A stretch of DNA of 64,000 nucleotides from Bacteroides sp. (GTDB lineage: Bacteria > Bacteroidota > Bacteroidia > Bacteroidales > Muribaculaceae): positions 167,187 through 231,186 of the forward strand of contig JAMPBJ010000002.1 of assembly GCA_023666835.1 (NCBI GenBank), read 5' to 3'. Below are positions 48,876 to 57,398 of the stretch, in pieces. The position numbers were made by a program, and so were the translations under genes. Position 1 is the first letter of the stretch. Every line of letters starts with the position of its first letter. Below the pieces are notes generated by a model. It searched no databases. It saw nothing but the letters and a program-made list of their open reading frames with translations, and was not told the origin of the DNA.

Positions 48876-51191
48876 TTAGTCGACCACTATTTCATCAACG
48901 AAAAGGAATCCCGGTTTGCCGGCTCCGGCGCCGTGCCATTCGGGCAGTTTTGTCTCGCAATCGACAGTCACCTTGACGTAGCGTGCATTGGTGGGAGCAA
49001 ATTGCATGTGATGGGGTCGAATCTCGCTGACATATTCGGTCATAGCCGGATATTCAACTTCAGCCACACGATTGAAGTTAGTTCCATCGTCAGACACATC
49101 CACTTTGATGCCTCTTGCATCCATAATCCAGTTCAGCCCGTCGACGAGTGTGTTAAGATCAACTGATGAGATGTTTTGTTCCGATCCCAGGTCGATCACA
49201 GCCACAAGTGGGGTGTTTTCATAACCGATCCATTGGCCAGTGTTGAAACTCGAGCCACCGAATCGTCCGTCGGTCAGAAGTCCGCCCGGTGCTTTGTAAC
49301 GCGAATGGGGTGTGGTCAGAAGTTCGACGGCCGATGATGTTGATTTGGCAAATTTGACGCTGTCAACAAACAGTCGGCTTTGGCTGTCGGGTCGGATTGC
49401 CAGTGCTTTGAATGTGGTAGTCGATGTGATGGGCAGTGGTCCGGTGTAGAGTTTTGATGTGGTGGTGGGAGTGCTTCCATCGAGTGTGTAGTAGATCGGG
49501 GCATCGTCAACCGTACTGAGATTAGCCACAATGGCGTGCTGTGCCGGATCGCTCTGGAGACCTCCCTGAATATCAAAGATGTGGGTTGCATAGTTGTAGC
49601 CCAGGTTTTTGTAGTGGTCAACCAAGCGCACCGCGCGTTTTGTAAATGCGTCATAATCTTTTGTTTCCGGTTGCAGCCACTGCACCTCCGAAAGTGCGGC
49701 CAGACGCGGAAGCTCCATGTATTGCGCATGACTCAGATCTGAGATGTATTCAGTCCAGAGATTGGCTTGTGCACCAAGTATGTGTTTGCTCTGTTCGGGA
49801 GTCAAGGATTCTGTGGGTTCAAGGCTATAGACTTTTTCAACTGATACGAATCCGCCAATTCCAAGCGGTTCTTCAGCAAGGTTCTGCGATTGGGAGTAGT
49901 CGAAATAGCAATAATTGGTGGGAGTCATGATTGCATCATGGCCCATTTTGGCCGCTTCTCTGGCCCCTTCAACTCCGCGCCATGACATCACTGTGGCTCC
50001 GGGGAAGAGACCGCCTTCAATGATTTCGTCCCATCCGATCATTTTTCTGCCCATGCCGGCAAGGGTTTTTGCGGCATGTTCCATCACAAAGCTCTGGAGT
50101 TTCTGCTCGGCGGTACTGTGGTCGTCGTCGACAAGTCCCAGAGCGACGATTCTGGCCTGGCATTTCGGGCATTCTTCCCAGCGATCTTTCGGGCATTCGT
50201 CGCCTCCAATGTGTATGTATTCCGACGGGAATATGTCGACTACTTCGGTCAGCACGTCGTCAATAAACTTCAGTGTAGTATCATTGCCGGCACAAAGTAC
50301 ATCCTGCGACACGCCCCAGCGTTGCCATACAGAGTAGGGGCCACCGGTGCATCCAAGCTCGGGATAGGCGGTCAGTGCTGCTATCATATGGCCCGGCATA
50401 TCGATTTCGGGAATGACGGTGATATGGCGGTCGGCAGCATATTTCACGATATCGCGGGCTTCGTCCTGTGTGTAGTAACCTCCGTATCTGATCGAATCAG
50501 ACGATTCGAAATCATGACCGATGCAGGTGCCGTCGCGCCAGCTGCCGATCTCGGTCAGCTTGGGGTATTTTTTGATTTCCAGACGCCATCCCTGGTCGTC
50601 GGTGATATGCCAGTGGAATTTATTGATATTGTGGAGCGCCAGCATGTCGATGAATTCCTTGATCGAGTCGACGGGAAAGTAATGGCGTGATGTGTCAAAG
50701 TGTGCGCCGCGATAGGCAAAGCGGGGCGAGTCGTTGATAACCACACCGGGGAACACAACATCACCTTTGCCGTTGGCATCGACCGATTTGCGTAGTGTCT
50801 GGATGCCATAGAAGTTGCCGGCGGCCGATGCTCCGTCGATTATGATCATGTCGGGGATGACGGTGAGTGTGTAAGCATCGGGGTTGTCGGATTTTAATGT
50901 CTGACAAATTACGATAGCGTCCTTTTTCGGCTGTTTGGTCGTGATCTTAAGATCGTAGCCGGTCAGTTGTTTGAGATACTCGGCCAAAAGCTCGGCGTTG
51001 CGTTTGAGCTTTAAGTCGCCTTTTGTATAGACAATTTTTGTGGATTTGGTTAGAGTGAATTCGCCTTTGTCGGTTTTGACAATGTTTTTGGGCAAAGGAA
51101 CCACTTCATAGTTGGCCTTGGTGTTGGCGTATGCACAAACTGACGTTGCCATAACACCAACAGCCATCAGGATAGAAAACAGTTTTTTCAT
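48876..51191 (-). CDS. Beta-N-acetylhexosaminidase, GH20
   Basis: A 771-aa exported glycoside hydrolase that releases terminal GlcNAc/GalNAc from glycans in the periplasm or at the cell surface. Signal peptide (~1-22), GH20b domain (~28-150), catalytic barrel (~155-500) with HWHITDDQGWRLEIKKYPKL (~194) and the catalytic pair Asp331/Glu332 in HIGGDECPKDRW. A chitobiase C-terminal domain (STVDDAPIYYTLDGSTPT, ~560-630) and an F5/8-type C domain (~635-771) follow. The catalytic acid pair is intact. There is no T9SS tail or lipobox. Promoter 51308-51338 and terminator 48806-48854 make it monocistronic. Mucin or chitin-like glycan degradation is inferred. Confidence 0.95.
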   Translation of the reverse strand: MKKLFSILMAVGVMATSVCAYANTKANYEVVPLPKNIVKTDKGEFTLTKSTKIVYTKGDLKLKRNAELLAEYLKQLTGYDLKITTKQPKKDAIVICQTLKSDNPDAYTLTVIPDMIIIDGASAAGNFYGIQTLRKSVDANGKGDVVFPGVVINDSPRFAYRGAHFDTSRHYFPVDSIKEFIDMLALHNINKFHWHITDDQGWRLEIKKYPKLTEIGSWRDGTCIGHDFESSDSIRYGGYYTQDEARDIVKYAADRHITVIPEIDMPGHMIAALTAYPELGCTGGPYSVWQRWGVSQDVLCAGNDTTLKFIDDVLTEVVDIFPSEYIHIGGDECPKDRWEECPKCQARIVALGLVDDDHSTAEQKLQSFVMEHAAKTLAGMGRKMIGWDEIIEGGLFPGATVMSWRGVEGAREAAKMGHDAIMTPTNYCYFDYSQSQNLAEEPLGIGGFVSVEKVYSLEPTESLTPEQSKHILGAQANLWTEYISDLSHAQYMELPRLAALSEVQWLQPETKDYDAFTKRAVRLVDHYKNLGYNYATHIFDIQGGLQSDPAQHAIVANLSTVDDAPIYYTLDGSTPTTTSKLYTGPLPITSTTTFKALAIRPDSQSRLFVDSVKFAKSTSSAVELLTTPHSRYKAPGGLLTDGRFGGSSFNTGQWIGYENTPLVAVIDLGSEQNISSVDLNTLVDGLNWIMDARGIKVDVSDDGTNFNRVAEVEYPAMTEYVSEIRPHHMQFAPTNARYVKVTVDCETKLPEWHGAGAGKPGFLFVDEIVVD

Positions 51192-51307
51192 TGGTCTTGT
51201 GATGCTGTTTTTTGAATATTAAGGTAGTTGAGATTGTTCGATTGATTTTAAATCAGCATGTTTGTCTGCTTGTTGAATTTTGGTTTAGACAGACTAACTA
51301 TTATATG

Positions 51308-51338
51308 CAAAGATAGCAAATCGAAACCGAAAAGTCAA
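51308..51338 (-). promoter_or_regulatory. Bacteroidetes-type promoter of the GH20 gene
   Basis: TTG (complement 51336-51338), 20-bp spacer, TATCTTTG (complement 51308-51315), leaving a leader of roughly 110 nt before the ATG at 51191. The 340-bp divergent spacer (51192-51531) shows no other gene. Confidence 0.65.
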
Positions 51339-51531
51339 TAATAATGCGAATAAAAACAATTATATAAAATATAATTTTGTTAAATCCGACGGAAAATGTT
51401 AATTTAGCCGTTGAAAAATGACGCTGAGAGAATTTTTTTGCATTGTCGGCTCGTCGATCATGTGAACAAACTGCACATCTCTCGCGTTTAGTCATCGTAA
51501 AATCTATTAACGATCAAAACTATTATTCGCT

Positions 51532-51735
51532 ATGAAACCATTAAACATTGTATTGGCTATTGCCGGAGGCGCTCTCGTTGGTGCAGCTGTAGGTCTGTTG
51601 TTTGCTCCTGAAAAAGGCACAACCACTCGTAAAAATCTCGCTAAATTCCTTAAATCAAAAGGTATCCGACTGAGCTCTAAGAGCCTCGATGAATTGGCCG
51701 AAGAACTGGAATCGGAAATTGAAGAAAATGCATAA
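51532..51735 (+). CDS. YtxH domain protein (paralogue 1)
   Basis: 67 aa with an N-terminal Gly/Ala-rich hydrophobic segment (LAIAGGALVGAAVGLLFAPEKG) that is the YtxH signature, followed by a charged amphipathic helix (TTRKNLAKFLKSKGI) and an acidic tail. YtxH proteins are small, envelope-associated and often stress-related. A paralogue with the same plan lies 59 bp downstream at 51795. It is first in a four-gene plus-strand set. Confidence 0.85.
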   Translation: MKPLNIVLAIAGGALVGAAVGLLFAPEKGTTTRKNLAKFLKSKGIRLSSKSLDELAEELESEIEENA

Positions 51736-51794
51736 CGTATAATCTTTAGATAGTCAGTCAAACAAAAGCATTAACCATATCATACACGATAAAA

Positions 51795-51992
51795 ATGAGT
51801 AAGAACCCGCTTTTATATTGCTTCGTCGGAGGCGCACTCGTTGGCGCTGCTGCCGCTTTGCTTTTCGCCCCTGAAAAAGGCTCTGAGCTTCGCAGAAAAA
51901 TCAAAGAAACTCTTCAGAAAAAGGGTATTCTCTGCACCGAAAGCGAAATCGATGCGCTTGTGGCTCAGCTCACCGCTGACATCGACGAGTAA
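51795..51992 (+). CDS. YtxH domain protein (paralogue 2)
   Basis: 65 aa. The hydrophobic segment CFVGGALVGAAAALLFAPEKG is followed by SELRRKIKETLQKKGIL and an acidic tail, the same order as paralogue 1, so the pair arose by tandem duplication. It differs mainly in the C-terminal helix. The 59-bp gap to the first copy and 153-bp gap to the next gene suggest one operon. Confidence 0.85.
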   Translation: MSKNPLLYCFVGGALVGAAAALLFAPEKGSELRRKIKETLQKKGILCTESEIDALVAQLTADIDE

Positions 51993-52145
51993 TATCATTC
52001 ATGTTGCCGCGATGGCATTCGGTCGCGCGGCAGTGGACTGACAGAAAACACACACCCGTCCGAATGCACTTCGTCGTTCGGACGGGATTGTGCGTATCTT
52101 CCCGGTTCATTAAATATCAGACAAGACATCCTCAAATTTTTACCT

Positions 52146-52481
52146 ATGGACGAACAAACCTCGATTCAATCTTTATGGTTGCGGGTGAAAGACATGCTCT
52201 CACTCAAATATGAGTATGTGAAACTGACTTTAGCCGAAAAATTGACATTGCTTTTTGCTGCCATTGCAATCTGCATCATCGTGTTCGTGTCGCTTTCGGC
52301 CATTCTTTTCTTCCTCTCGGTGGCTCTTGAACACTTGTTGGCCGAGTCGGTAGGCAACGTGTGGAGCTCAGTGATTGTGGCCGGTGTCTATCTGGCATTG
52401 GTCGTTGTCGTTCTTCTGTTGAGAAAACCGTTGATCATCAATCCTATCAGCCGGTTCGTTTCTAAGCTTTTAATGCATTAA
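52146..52481 (+). CDS. Phage-holin-like (DUF1469 type) membrane protein
   Basis: A 111-aa protein with a short cytoplasmic N-terminus, a KYEYVKLTLAEKLTLL motif (~21-36) and two membrane segments (LLFAAIAICIIVFVSLSAILFFLSVAL and WSSVIVAGVYLALVVVVLLLRKPLI). This matches the phage-holin-3-6 superfamily, which in chromosomal YtxH clusters is not lytic. It is followed after 17 bp by the gene at 52499. An envelope-stress or membrane-integrity role is inferred. Confidence 0.8.
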   Translation: MDEQTSIQSLWLRVKDMLSLKYEYVKLTLAEKLTLLFAAIAICIIVFVSLSAILFFLSVALEHLLAESVGNVWSSVIVAGVYLALVVVVLLLRKPLIINPISRFVSKLLMH

Positions 52482-52498
52482 TTTCAAACAGCAGGATT

Positions 52499-52765
52499 AT
52501 GAAAAAATCAGAATTGGAATTGATTGAAGGCGCTGCAAAAGGTTGCACTATCGACGAGCTCAGATTTCGCAGAGCATACACACTGGCCAAATACGAAATG
52601 GCCAAGGCTCGCGTCATGGAGGAAGTCAGTGAAGTCGGCGCTGTCGTCGGCCGTCCCTCCGGATTTCTGGGTCGCATATTAGGTTCGCTCAACTACCTCG
52701 ACTATGCTTTGCTTGCTTTTCGGGTTGGGTCGAAATTCTACAAATGGCGCCAGTCAAGAAAATAA
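52499..52765 (+). CDS. Small protein of unknown function in the YtxH cluster
   Basis: An 88-aa protein, mostly helical: KKSELELIEGAAKGCTIDELRFRRAYTLAKYEMAKARVMEE, then a hydrophobic GFLGRILGSLNYLDYALLAFRVGSKFYKW and a basic end. I do not recognise a named family, though similar small proteins accompany YtxH/holin-like genes. It lies 17 bp downstream of the holin-like gene and just before the cluster terminator, so it is the last gene of the unit. Confidence 0.7.
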   Translation: MKKSELELIEGAAKGCTIDELRFRRAYTLAKYEMAKARVMEEVSEVGAVVGRPSGFLGRILGSLNYLDYALLAFRVGSKFYKWRQSRK

Positions 52766-52769
52766 GTTG

Positions 52770-52808
52770 AAGGCGAACACGGTTCTTGGCGCGTTCGCCT
52801 TCTTTCGT
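52770..52808 (+). terminator. Terminator of the YtxH cluster
   Basis: A 9-bp stem AAGGCGAAC (52770-52778) with GTTCGCCTT (52793-52801), followed by CTTTCG. It lies about 5 bp past the last stop codon. Confidence 0.8.
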
Positions 52809-52831
52809 TCATCACACTCATTCATCACTCA

Positions 52832-53677
52832 ATGAACAATTACATCGAAGTGCGCATTGATCTTGATCCATGCAATGCCGATATGACCGACGTGCTGGCA
52901 GCTTTGCTTGCCGACGCCGGATTTGAAAGTTTTGTGCCCGACGACCGCGGCTTGACCGCTTATATTAAAGAGACCGACTACGATGAGTCAATGCGACAAA
53001 TCCCCGAGGCGATGCCGTTTGCCACGAATGTCGTCTGGCAATCGTCGATCGTCGAAGGCAAGGATTGGAACCACGAATGGGAGAAAAACTATTTCAAACC
53101 GATTGTGGTTGGCGACGAAGTGGTGATCCACAGCTCGTTTCACAAAGATGTGCCGGAATGTAAATACGATATTGTGATCGATCCCAAGATGGCCTTCGGT
53201 ACAGGTCACCACCAGACCACCTGGCTGATGATCAAAAGTATTCTTCAACAGGATCTATCCGGCAAAAATGTCATTGATATGGGCACCGGCACAGGTATTC
53301 TCGCTATACTTGCTACAATGCGTGGAGCTGCTGAAGTGGTCGGAATAGAGATCGATGAACCGGCCTACGTCAACGCTATCGAAAATTGTGGACTCAACAA
53401 AGTCGACCATATCCGGCTTTTCAACGGCGATGCACGTCAATTGTCGGGTAGGGAAAAGTCGGCCGACGTTTTCCTTGCCAATATCAACCGAAACGTCATC
53501 ACAGGCGATATGATGCATTACGCAAGGTCTTTACGCCCCGGCGGTCGTATGATTCTTTCCGGTTTTTATCTCGACGACGTAGATGTGGTGGAGAAGGCTG
53601 CGGCCCAGTATGGGCTTGCTCACGAACTTGTGATGGATCGCGACAATTGGGCATGCGTTCACCTGCGTAAAAAATGA
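52832..53677 (+). CDS. prmA: Ribosomal protein L11 methyltransferase
   Basis: SAM-dependent methylation of ribosomal protein L11. The 281-aa product has an N-terminal recognition domain (~1-95) and a Rossmann methyltransferase domain with AFGTGHHQTTWLMIKSIL (~128-145, the PrmA FGTGxHxTT motif), NVIDMGTGTGILAILATMRGA (motif I) and VFLANINRNVI. The start MNNYIEVRIDLDP fits the family N-terminus. No upstream promoter is evident, the preceding terminator being 24 bp before the ATG. Confidence 0.95.
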   Translation: MNNYIEVRIDLDPCNADMTDVLAALLADAGFESFVPDDRGLTAYIKETDYDESMRQIPEAMPFATNVVWQSSIVEGKDWNHEWEKNYFKPIVVGDEVVIHSSFHKDVPECKYDIVIDPKMAFGTGHHQTTWLMIKSILQQDLSGKNVIDMGTGTGILAILATMRGAAEVVGIEIDEPAYVNAIENCGLNKVDHIRLFNGDARQLSGREKSADVFLANINRNVITGDMMHYARSLRPGGRMILSGFYLDDVDVVEKAAAQYGLAHELVMDRDNWACVHLRKK

Positions 53678-53741
53678 CTTGCCCTGACCTGATTCTGAAA
53701 ACTATTGCGTATATTTGCACATTAGCAAACATTTTGATAAA

Positions 53742-54284
53742 ATGAAAAAAATTATATTTGCACTTTTGGGCATTATGCTCTCGCTGACCGCTTCTGCCGC
53801 TGATCAAAATAAGAAAGATGTGACCGGATGGAGCCATTTTGCCTGGGGCGCTGAAGTCGGTGGATCGATTGATATGACCAGCCACGATTTGTCGAGTGTC
53901 AATATCGATGCATATCTGGGCTACCGAAACAGTTGGTGTGAGGTGCTTGGCGTGGGTGCCGAAATCAACATGATGCTGAGCAACAGCGTCAGAGCTTTCC
54001 CTGTCTATGCCATGTTTCGCACCGGATTCAGTTCGCGGCCCACACTGATGTTTTTCGATATGCGTGCCGGCGTTTGCTTCAACAATCTTTCTGAATCCAA
54101 CCAGCAGACCACGGCCTATGTGTCGCCCGGAATAGGCGTGAATCTGGCCGGCGGCAAGTCGTTTCAGTCGTATGTGACTTTGAGCTACGTCTACAACTCC
54201 CTGCGTCCATTCGATATAGGCGATCGCCACTTCAATGTCGATGGTCTCAGCATGGCCTGTGTGCGTCTTGGTATTAGATTTTAA
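53742..54284 (+). CDS. Outer-membrane beta-barrel-like protein
   Basis: A 180-aa exported protein with a signal peptide (MKKIIFALLGIMLSLTASAA). The mature part alternates short amphipathic strands with aromatic ends (SHFAWGAEVGGSIDM, GYRNSWCEVLGVGAEINM, PVYAMFRTGFSS, FDMRAGVCFNN, YVSPGIGVNLAG, YVTLSYVYNSL) and ends with a C-terminal LGIRF signature, typical of an outer-membrane barrel. The ATG at 53742 is preferred to 53715 because it opens the signal peptide. It lies 15 bp before dut. Function unknown. Confidence 0.75.
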   Translation: MKKIIFALLGIMLSLTASAADQNKKDVTGWSHFAWGAEVGGSIDMTSHDLSSVNIDAYLGYRNSWCEVLGVGAEINMMLSNSVRAFPVYAMFRTGFSSRPTLMFFDMRAGVCFNNLSESNQQTTAYVSPGIGVNLAGGKSFQSYVTLSYVYNSLRPFDIGDRHFNVDGLSMACVRLGIRF

Positions 54285-54299
54285 GAGTGTGTCTGACAC

Positions 54300-54740
54300 A
54301 TGGAATTGTCTGTGAAAATAATAAACGGGTCGCATCATCCGCTTCCGGAATATGCAACCGCCATGTCGGCCGGAATGGATGTCCGCGCCAACCTGGATGC
54401 TCCGATCGTACTGCAACCGATGCAACGAGTGCTTGTCCCGACCGGTCTGCGAATTGAGTTGCCTGCCGGATTTGAATGTCAGCTGCGTCCGAGAAGTGGC
54501 CTTGCGCTGAAAAAAGGCATCACCCTTCTCAATAGTCCCGGCACCATTGATGCCGACTATCGTGGCGAGATTGGAGTGATTCTGATCAACCTTTCCGACC
54601 AACCATTCACTATCAACGACGGCGAACGTATCTGTCAGATGGTTGTCGCTCCATACACAAGAGTCACCTGGACCGCCACCGACTCCCTCGATGAGACCTC
54701 ACGAGGAGAGGGCGGATTCGGACACACCGGCGTTAAATGA
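54300..54740 (+). CDS. dut: dUTP diphosphatase
   Basis: Hydrolyses dUTP to dUMP and pyrophosphate, keeping uracil out of DNA and supplying dTMP synthesis. The 146-aa trimeric type shows motif 1 AGMDVRAN, motif 2 [10 protein letters not shown] (~67), motif 3 [14 protein letters not shown] (~82-95), motif 4 [11 protein letters not shown] and the C-terminal motif 5 [10 protein letters not shown]. The start MELSVKIIN follows the barrel gene by 15 bp. It is the first gene of the dut-TPR-DUF4292-M23 run found in many Bacteroidales. Confidence 0.96.
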   Translation: MELSVKIINGSHHPLPEYATAMSAGMDVRANLDAPIVLQPMQRVLVPTGLRIELPAGFECQLRPRSGLALKKGITLLNSPGTIDADYRGEIGVILINLSDQPFTINDGERICQMVVAPYTRVTWTATDSLDETSRGEGGFGHTGVK

Positions 54741-54753
54741 TGAAACAACAACT

Positions 54754-56544
54754 ATGTATAAGTTGAAAACACATAACACGATGTCGAAATTCGGTGCATT
54801 GTTCGTTACGGCATTGCTTGCCCTTTCACAGTTTGTTGGCAATGCCCGGCAGCAATCGGCCGATAAATCAGACAGGATAAAATCCGACTATATATTCCTG
54901 GAAGCTCTTCGTTATGAGGCTGCCGATAGTGTCGATGCATACTATGATCTTATCAGCCGAGCTTTCGAACTCAACCCCGACGACAAGTATATCGGCTACG
55001 ACTATGGGCTTTATGAGGCTTTGTTGTACTACCCCGACAGTATGCAGCTTGCCGAACATGGTCTTGGGCTGATGAAAAGATATGTCATGTCGAATCCTGA
55101 AGATTACACTGCCGGCCTTCGATATGCCAATATGCTCGGACAGATTGATCGCAACGATGAAGCTATCGATGTGTATCGCATCATGTTTGCGCACGCCAAG
55201 GACCCTCGTCTGACCGGGTCGGCCTATGCTTCGGCTTTGGCTTACTCTACACGGCCCGACAGCATCCGCAAATCCATTGAAATCATTGACAGCCTCGCCC
55301 GCTACGATGGCTCGCCCAAGGACTATCTCTCGCAGAAAGTCAATTATTATAATATGTTGGGCGATACTGCCGCTGTGATTCGCGAAGTTCATCAAGTGCT
55401 TGATGCTTCGCCTCGCGACATCACTAACGTTGTTGTGATGGGTAGCGTCTATTCGGCCTATCAAATGAAGGATTCTGCTCTTTACTATTTCAATAAGGCC
55501 GTAGAAATGGATCCGACCAACGGCATGGCGCGATATTCGCGGGCACAATTCTTCCTCGAATCGGGCGACAGCACGTTGTACACCAACGATATGATCGAAG
55601 CCTTGCACTATCCTGATCTCGACATCGACATCAAAAGCCAGCTGCTTCAGAGATATGTGGCCGATTTCAACGACGATTCCACCCGCTATGATTCCACTCG
55701 CGCTTTGATCGATGAGATGGTGCGATTGTATCCCCACGAAGAATCATTGCGACAGCTCTACGGATCGTTCCTGTTTAATCACGAAGATATTGCCGGAGCT
55801 GCCGAGCAATTCCAGTATTTGGTTTCGCTCAATCCCGACGACGCCGAACTGTGGCGCTCGCTCTCATGGCTCTACTATCTTCAGGAAGACAATGCCTCGG
55901 CTCTGGCTACAATCAAAAAGGCTTTGCGCTACTTCCCGAAAGAGATACCGCTGTATGAGTTTGCAAGCTTTGTTTGCATGAACGATGAAAAGTATAATCA
56001 AAGCGAAGATTATCTTAACAAAGCGCTCGAACTGATGGCCGATTCTGATGATACTGAAGTTAAAGCTCGTTTGATAAGCTCAAAGGGCGATCTATATTAT
56101 AAGGTGGGCAACCTTGATTCGGCGTTCTCGTTCTACAAACAAGCCATTGAACTTGATCCTGCCAACAGTCAGATTCTGAATAATATGGCATACTACCTTG
56201 CGTGCAACGATATGGATCTCGACGATGCATTGACGTATGTGGAAAATGCTCTATTGCTCGAGTTGGTGGAGGAGAAGGAAAACAAATCCACCACCATCGA
56301 TACGTACGCATGGGTGCTTTTCAAGCGCAAGGAATATGAAAAGGCTCTCGAAGAGATTAACCGTGTGCTTGAACTATCCGACTCTGAAGATTCAGCCGAC
56401 GTCTACGAACACGCCGGCGACATCTACTTCATGAATGGCAAACCTGCCGAGGCTCTTGAATTCTGGACCAAGGCTCTTGAATTGGATCCCGACAATGAGC
56501 TTCTGCAGAAAAAGGTGAAACACAAAACATTTTTCTACGAATGA
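54754..56544 (+). CDS. Large exported tetratricopeptide repeat protein
   Basis: About 596 aa from ATG 54754 (an in-frame ATG at 54781, MSKFGALFVT, is an alternative start). The N-terminus is a signal peptide-like stretch (FGALFVTALLALSQFVGNA). Around ten or more TPR units follow, for example YYFNKAVEMDPTNGMARY, AAEQFQYLVSLNPDDAELW, ALATIKKALRYFPKEIPLY, AFSFYKQAIELDPANSQILN and ALEFWTKALELDPDNELLQ. It is the second gene of the dut-DUF4292-M23 run, whose other members act in the envelope. The gene after it overlaps by 4 bp (ATGA). The reading frame starting at 54643 overlaps dut and is rejected. Confidence 0.88.
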   Translation: MYKLKTHNTMSKFGALFVTALLALSQFVGNARQQSADKSDRIKSDYIFLEALRYEAADSVDAYYDLISRAFELNPDDKYIGYDYGLYEALLYYPDSMQLAEHGLGLMKRYVMSNPEDYTAGLRYANMLGQIDRNDEAIDVYRIMFAHAKDPRLTGSAYASALAYSTRPDSIRKSIEIIDSLARYDGSPKDYLSQKVNYYNMLGDTAAVIREVHQVLDASPRDITNVVVMGSVYSAYQMKDSALYYFNKAVEMDPTNGMARYSRAQFFLESGDSTLYTNDMIEALHYPDLDIDIKSQLLQRYVADFNDDSTRYDSTRALIDEMVRLYPHEESLRQLYGSFLFNHEDIAGAAEQFQYLVSLNPDDAELWRSLSWLYYLQEDNASALATIKKALRYFPKEIPLYEFASFVCMNDEKYNQSEDYLNKALELMADSDDTEVKARLISSKGDLYYKVGNLDSAFSFYKQAIELDPANSQILNNMAYYLACNDMDLDDALTYVENALLLELVEEKENKSTTIDTYAWVLFKRKEYEKALEEINRVLELSDSEDSADVYEHAGDIYFMNGKPAEALEFWTKALELDPDNELLQKKVKHKTFFYE

Positions 56545-57392
56545 ATCCCAGAGTGAAAATATTCGCAATCATTGCTGCCAGCATGCTGACCTTGGTCGGA
56601 TGCCGGAGCAACCGCACTTCGGTCGCTCCATCGTCATCTGTGCAGGCCGACATGTTGAAATCGCAGTCCGATGCACGCGTCGAATTACGTAGCATTCTGG
56701 CTTCGTATGCCGATTGGCAACGGCTGCGTGTGCCGGTCACAGTCTCGGTCAGCAAGCCTAAGCAAATTTCCATTTCCGGCACGGCTTTTTTTGAGCGTGG
56801 AAAAAGTATTTCGATCACACTCAAGTATTTCGGTTTTGAAATCGGCAGCCTTTATGTCGACAATGATTCCATCATGGTGATCGATAAATTGCATAAAAGC
56901 TTTGCCTGTGAATCTGTGGGTCGCTTCCTGGCCGGTTTTGATGTGTCGGTCGACAATCTCCAGAATCTTCTGCTGGGCCACGTATTCGTGTTGGGTAAAG
57001 ACAATGCCGCTATCGATGATTTCAGCAAAGCTGAGATGGAAGTTATTTCGGCTGACAGCTGGTTGCTTATACCGCCTTCGCCTTCATCTGCGCTTTCCTA
57101 TGGATTCAGTTTCGAACCGGCTGCGGTGCTTAAAGCCCTCATTGTACAATCCGGTGCCAACCCTCCGGTGACATGTATGTATGGCACGTCGCGCCTGACG
57201 GCATTCGGCCCTATGGCAGAGTCGGTTGGCATTTCCTATGCCAAGGGTAAGACAACGATCGATGCCGAACTTCAATGGAATTTCGACAAGGCCAAATGGG
57301 ACAAAGATGTGCAATCGCGACAGAAATCAGTTCCCTCGGGCTATCGTCGCATCACTTCAGCTGAAATATCCACTATGATATCAAAACTTTAG
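56541..57392 (+). CDS. DUF4292 lipoprotein
   Basis: A 283-aa predicted lipoprotein with lipobox LTLVGC (Cys21). The mature part shows the DUF4292 features: QISISGTAFFERGKSISITLKYFGFEIGSLYVDNDSIMVIDKLHKSF (~75-125) as a LolB-like beta sheet, and LLLGHVFVLG followed by later strands VTCMYGTSRLTAFGPM. DUF4292 proteins are suggested LolB-like acceptors of lipoproteins at the outer membrane in Bacteroidetes, which pairs with the LolA-like gene at 31699. This is inferred from fold and position only. It overlaps the TPR gene by 4 bp and lies 6 bp before the M23 gene. Confidence 0.85.
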   Translation: MNPRVKIFAIIAASMLTLVGCRSNRTSVAPSSSVQADMLKSQSDARVELRSILASYADWQRLRVPVTVSVSKPKQISISGTAFFERGKSISITLKYFGFEIGSLYVDNDSIMVIDKLHKSFACESVGRFLAGFDVSVDNLQNLLLGHVFVLGKDNAAIDDFSKAEMEVISADSWLLIPPSPSSALSYGFSFEPAAVLKALIVQSGANPPVTCMYGTSRLTAFGPMAESVGISYAKGKTTIDAELQWNFDKAKWDKDVQSRQKSVPSGYRRITSAEISTMISKL

Positions 57393-57398
57393 GATTAT

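Noticed and set aside
54643-54753. N-terminal extension of the large TPR protein into dut
   Set aside because: The extension overlaps dut in another frame and lacks a signal peptide, which appears only after ATG 54754.
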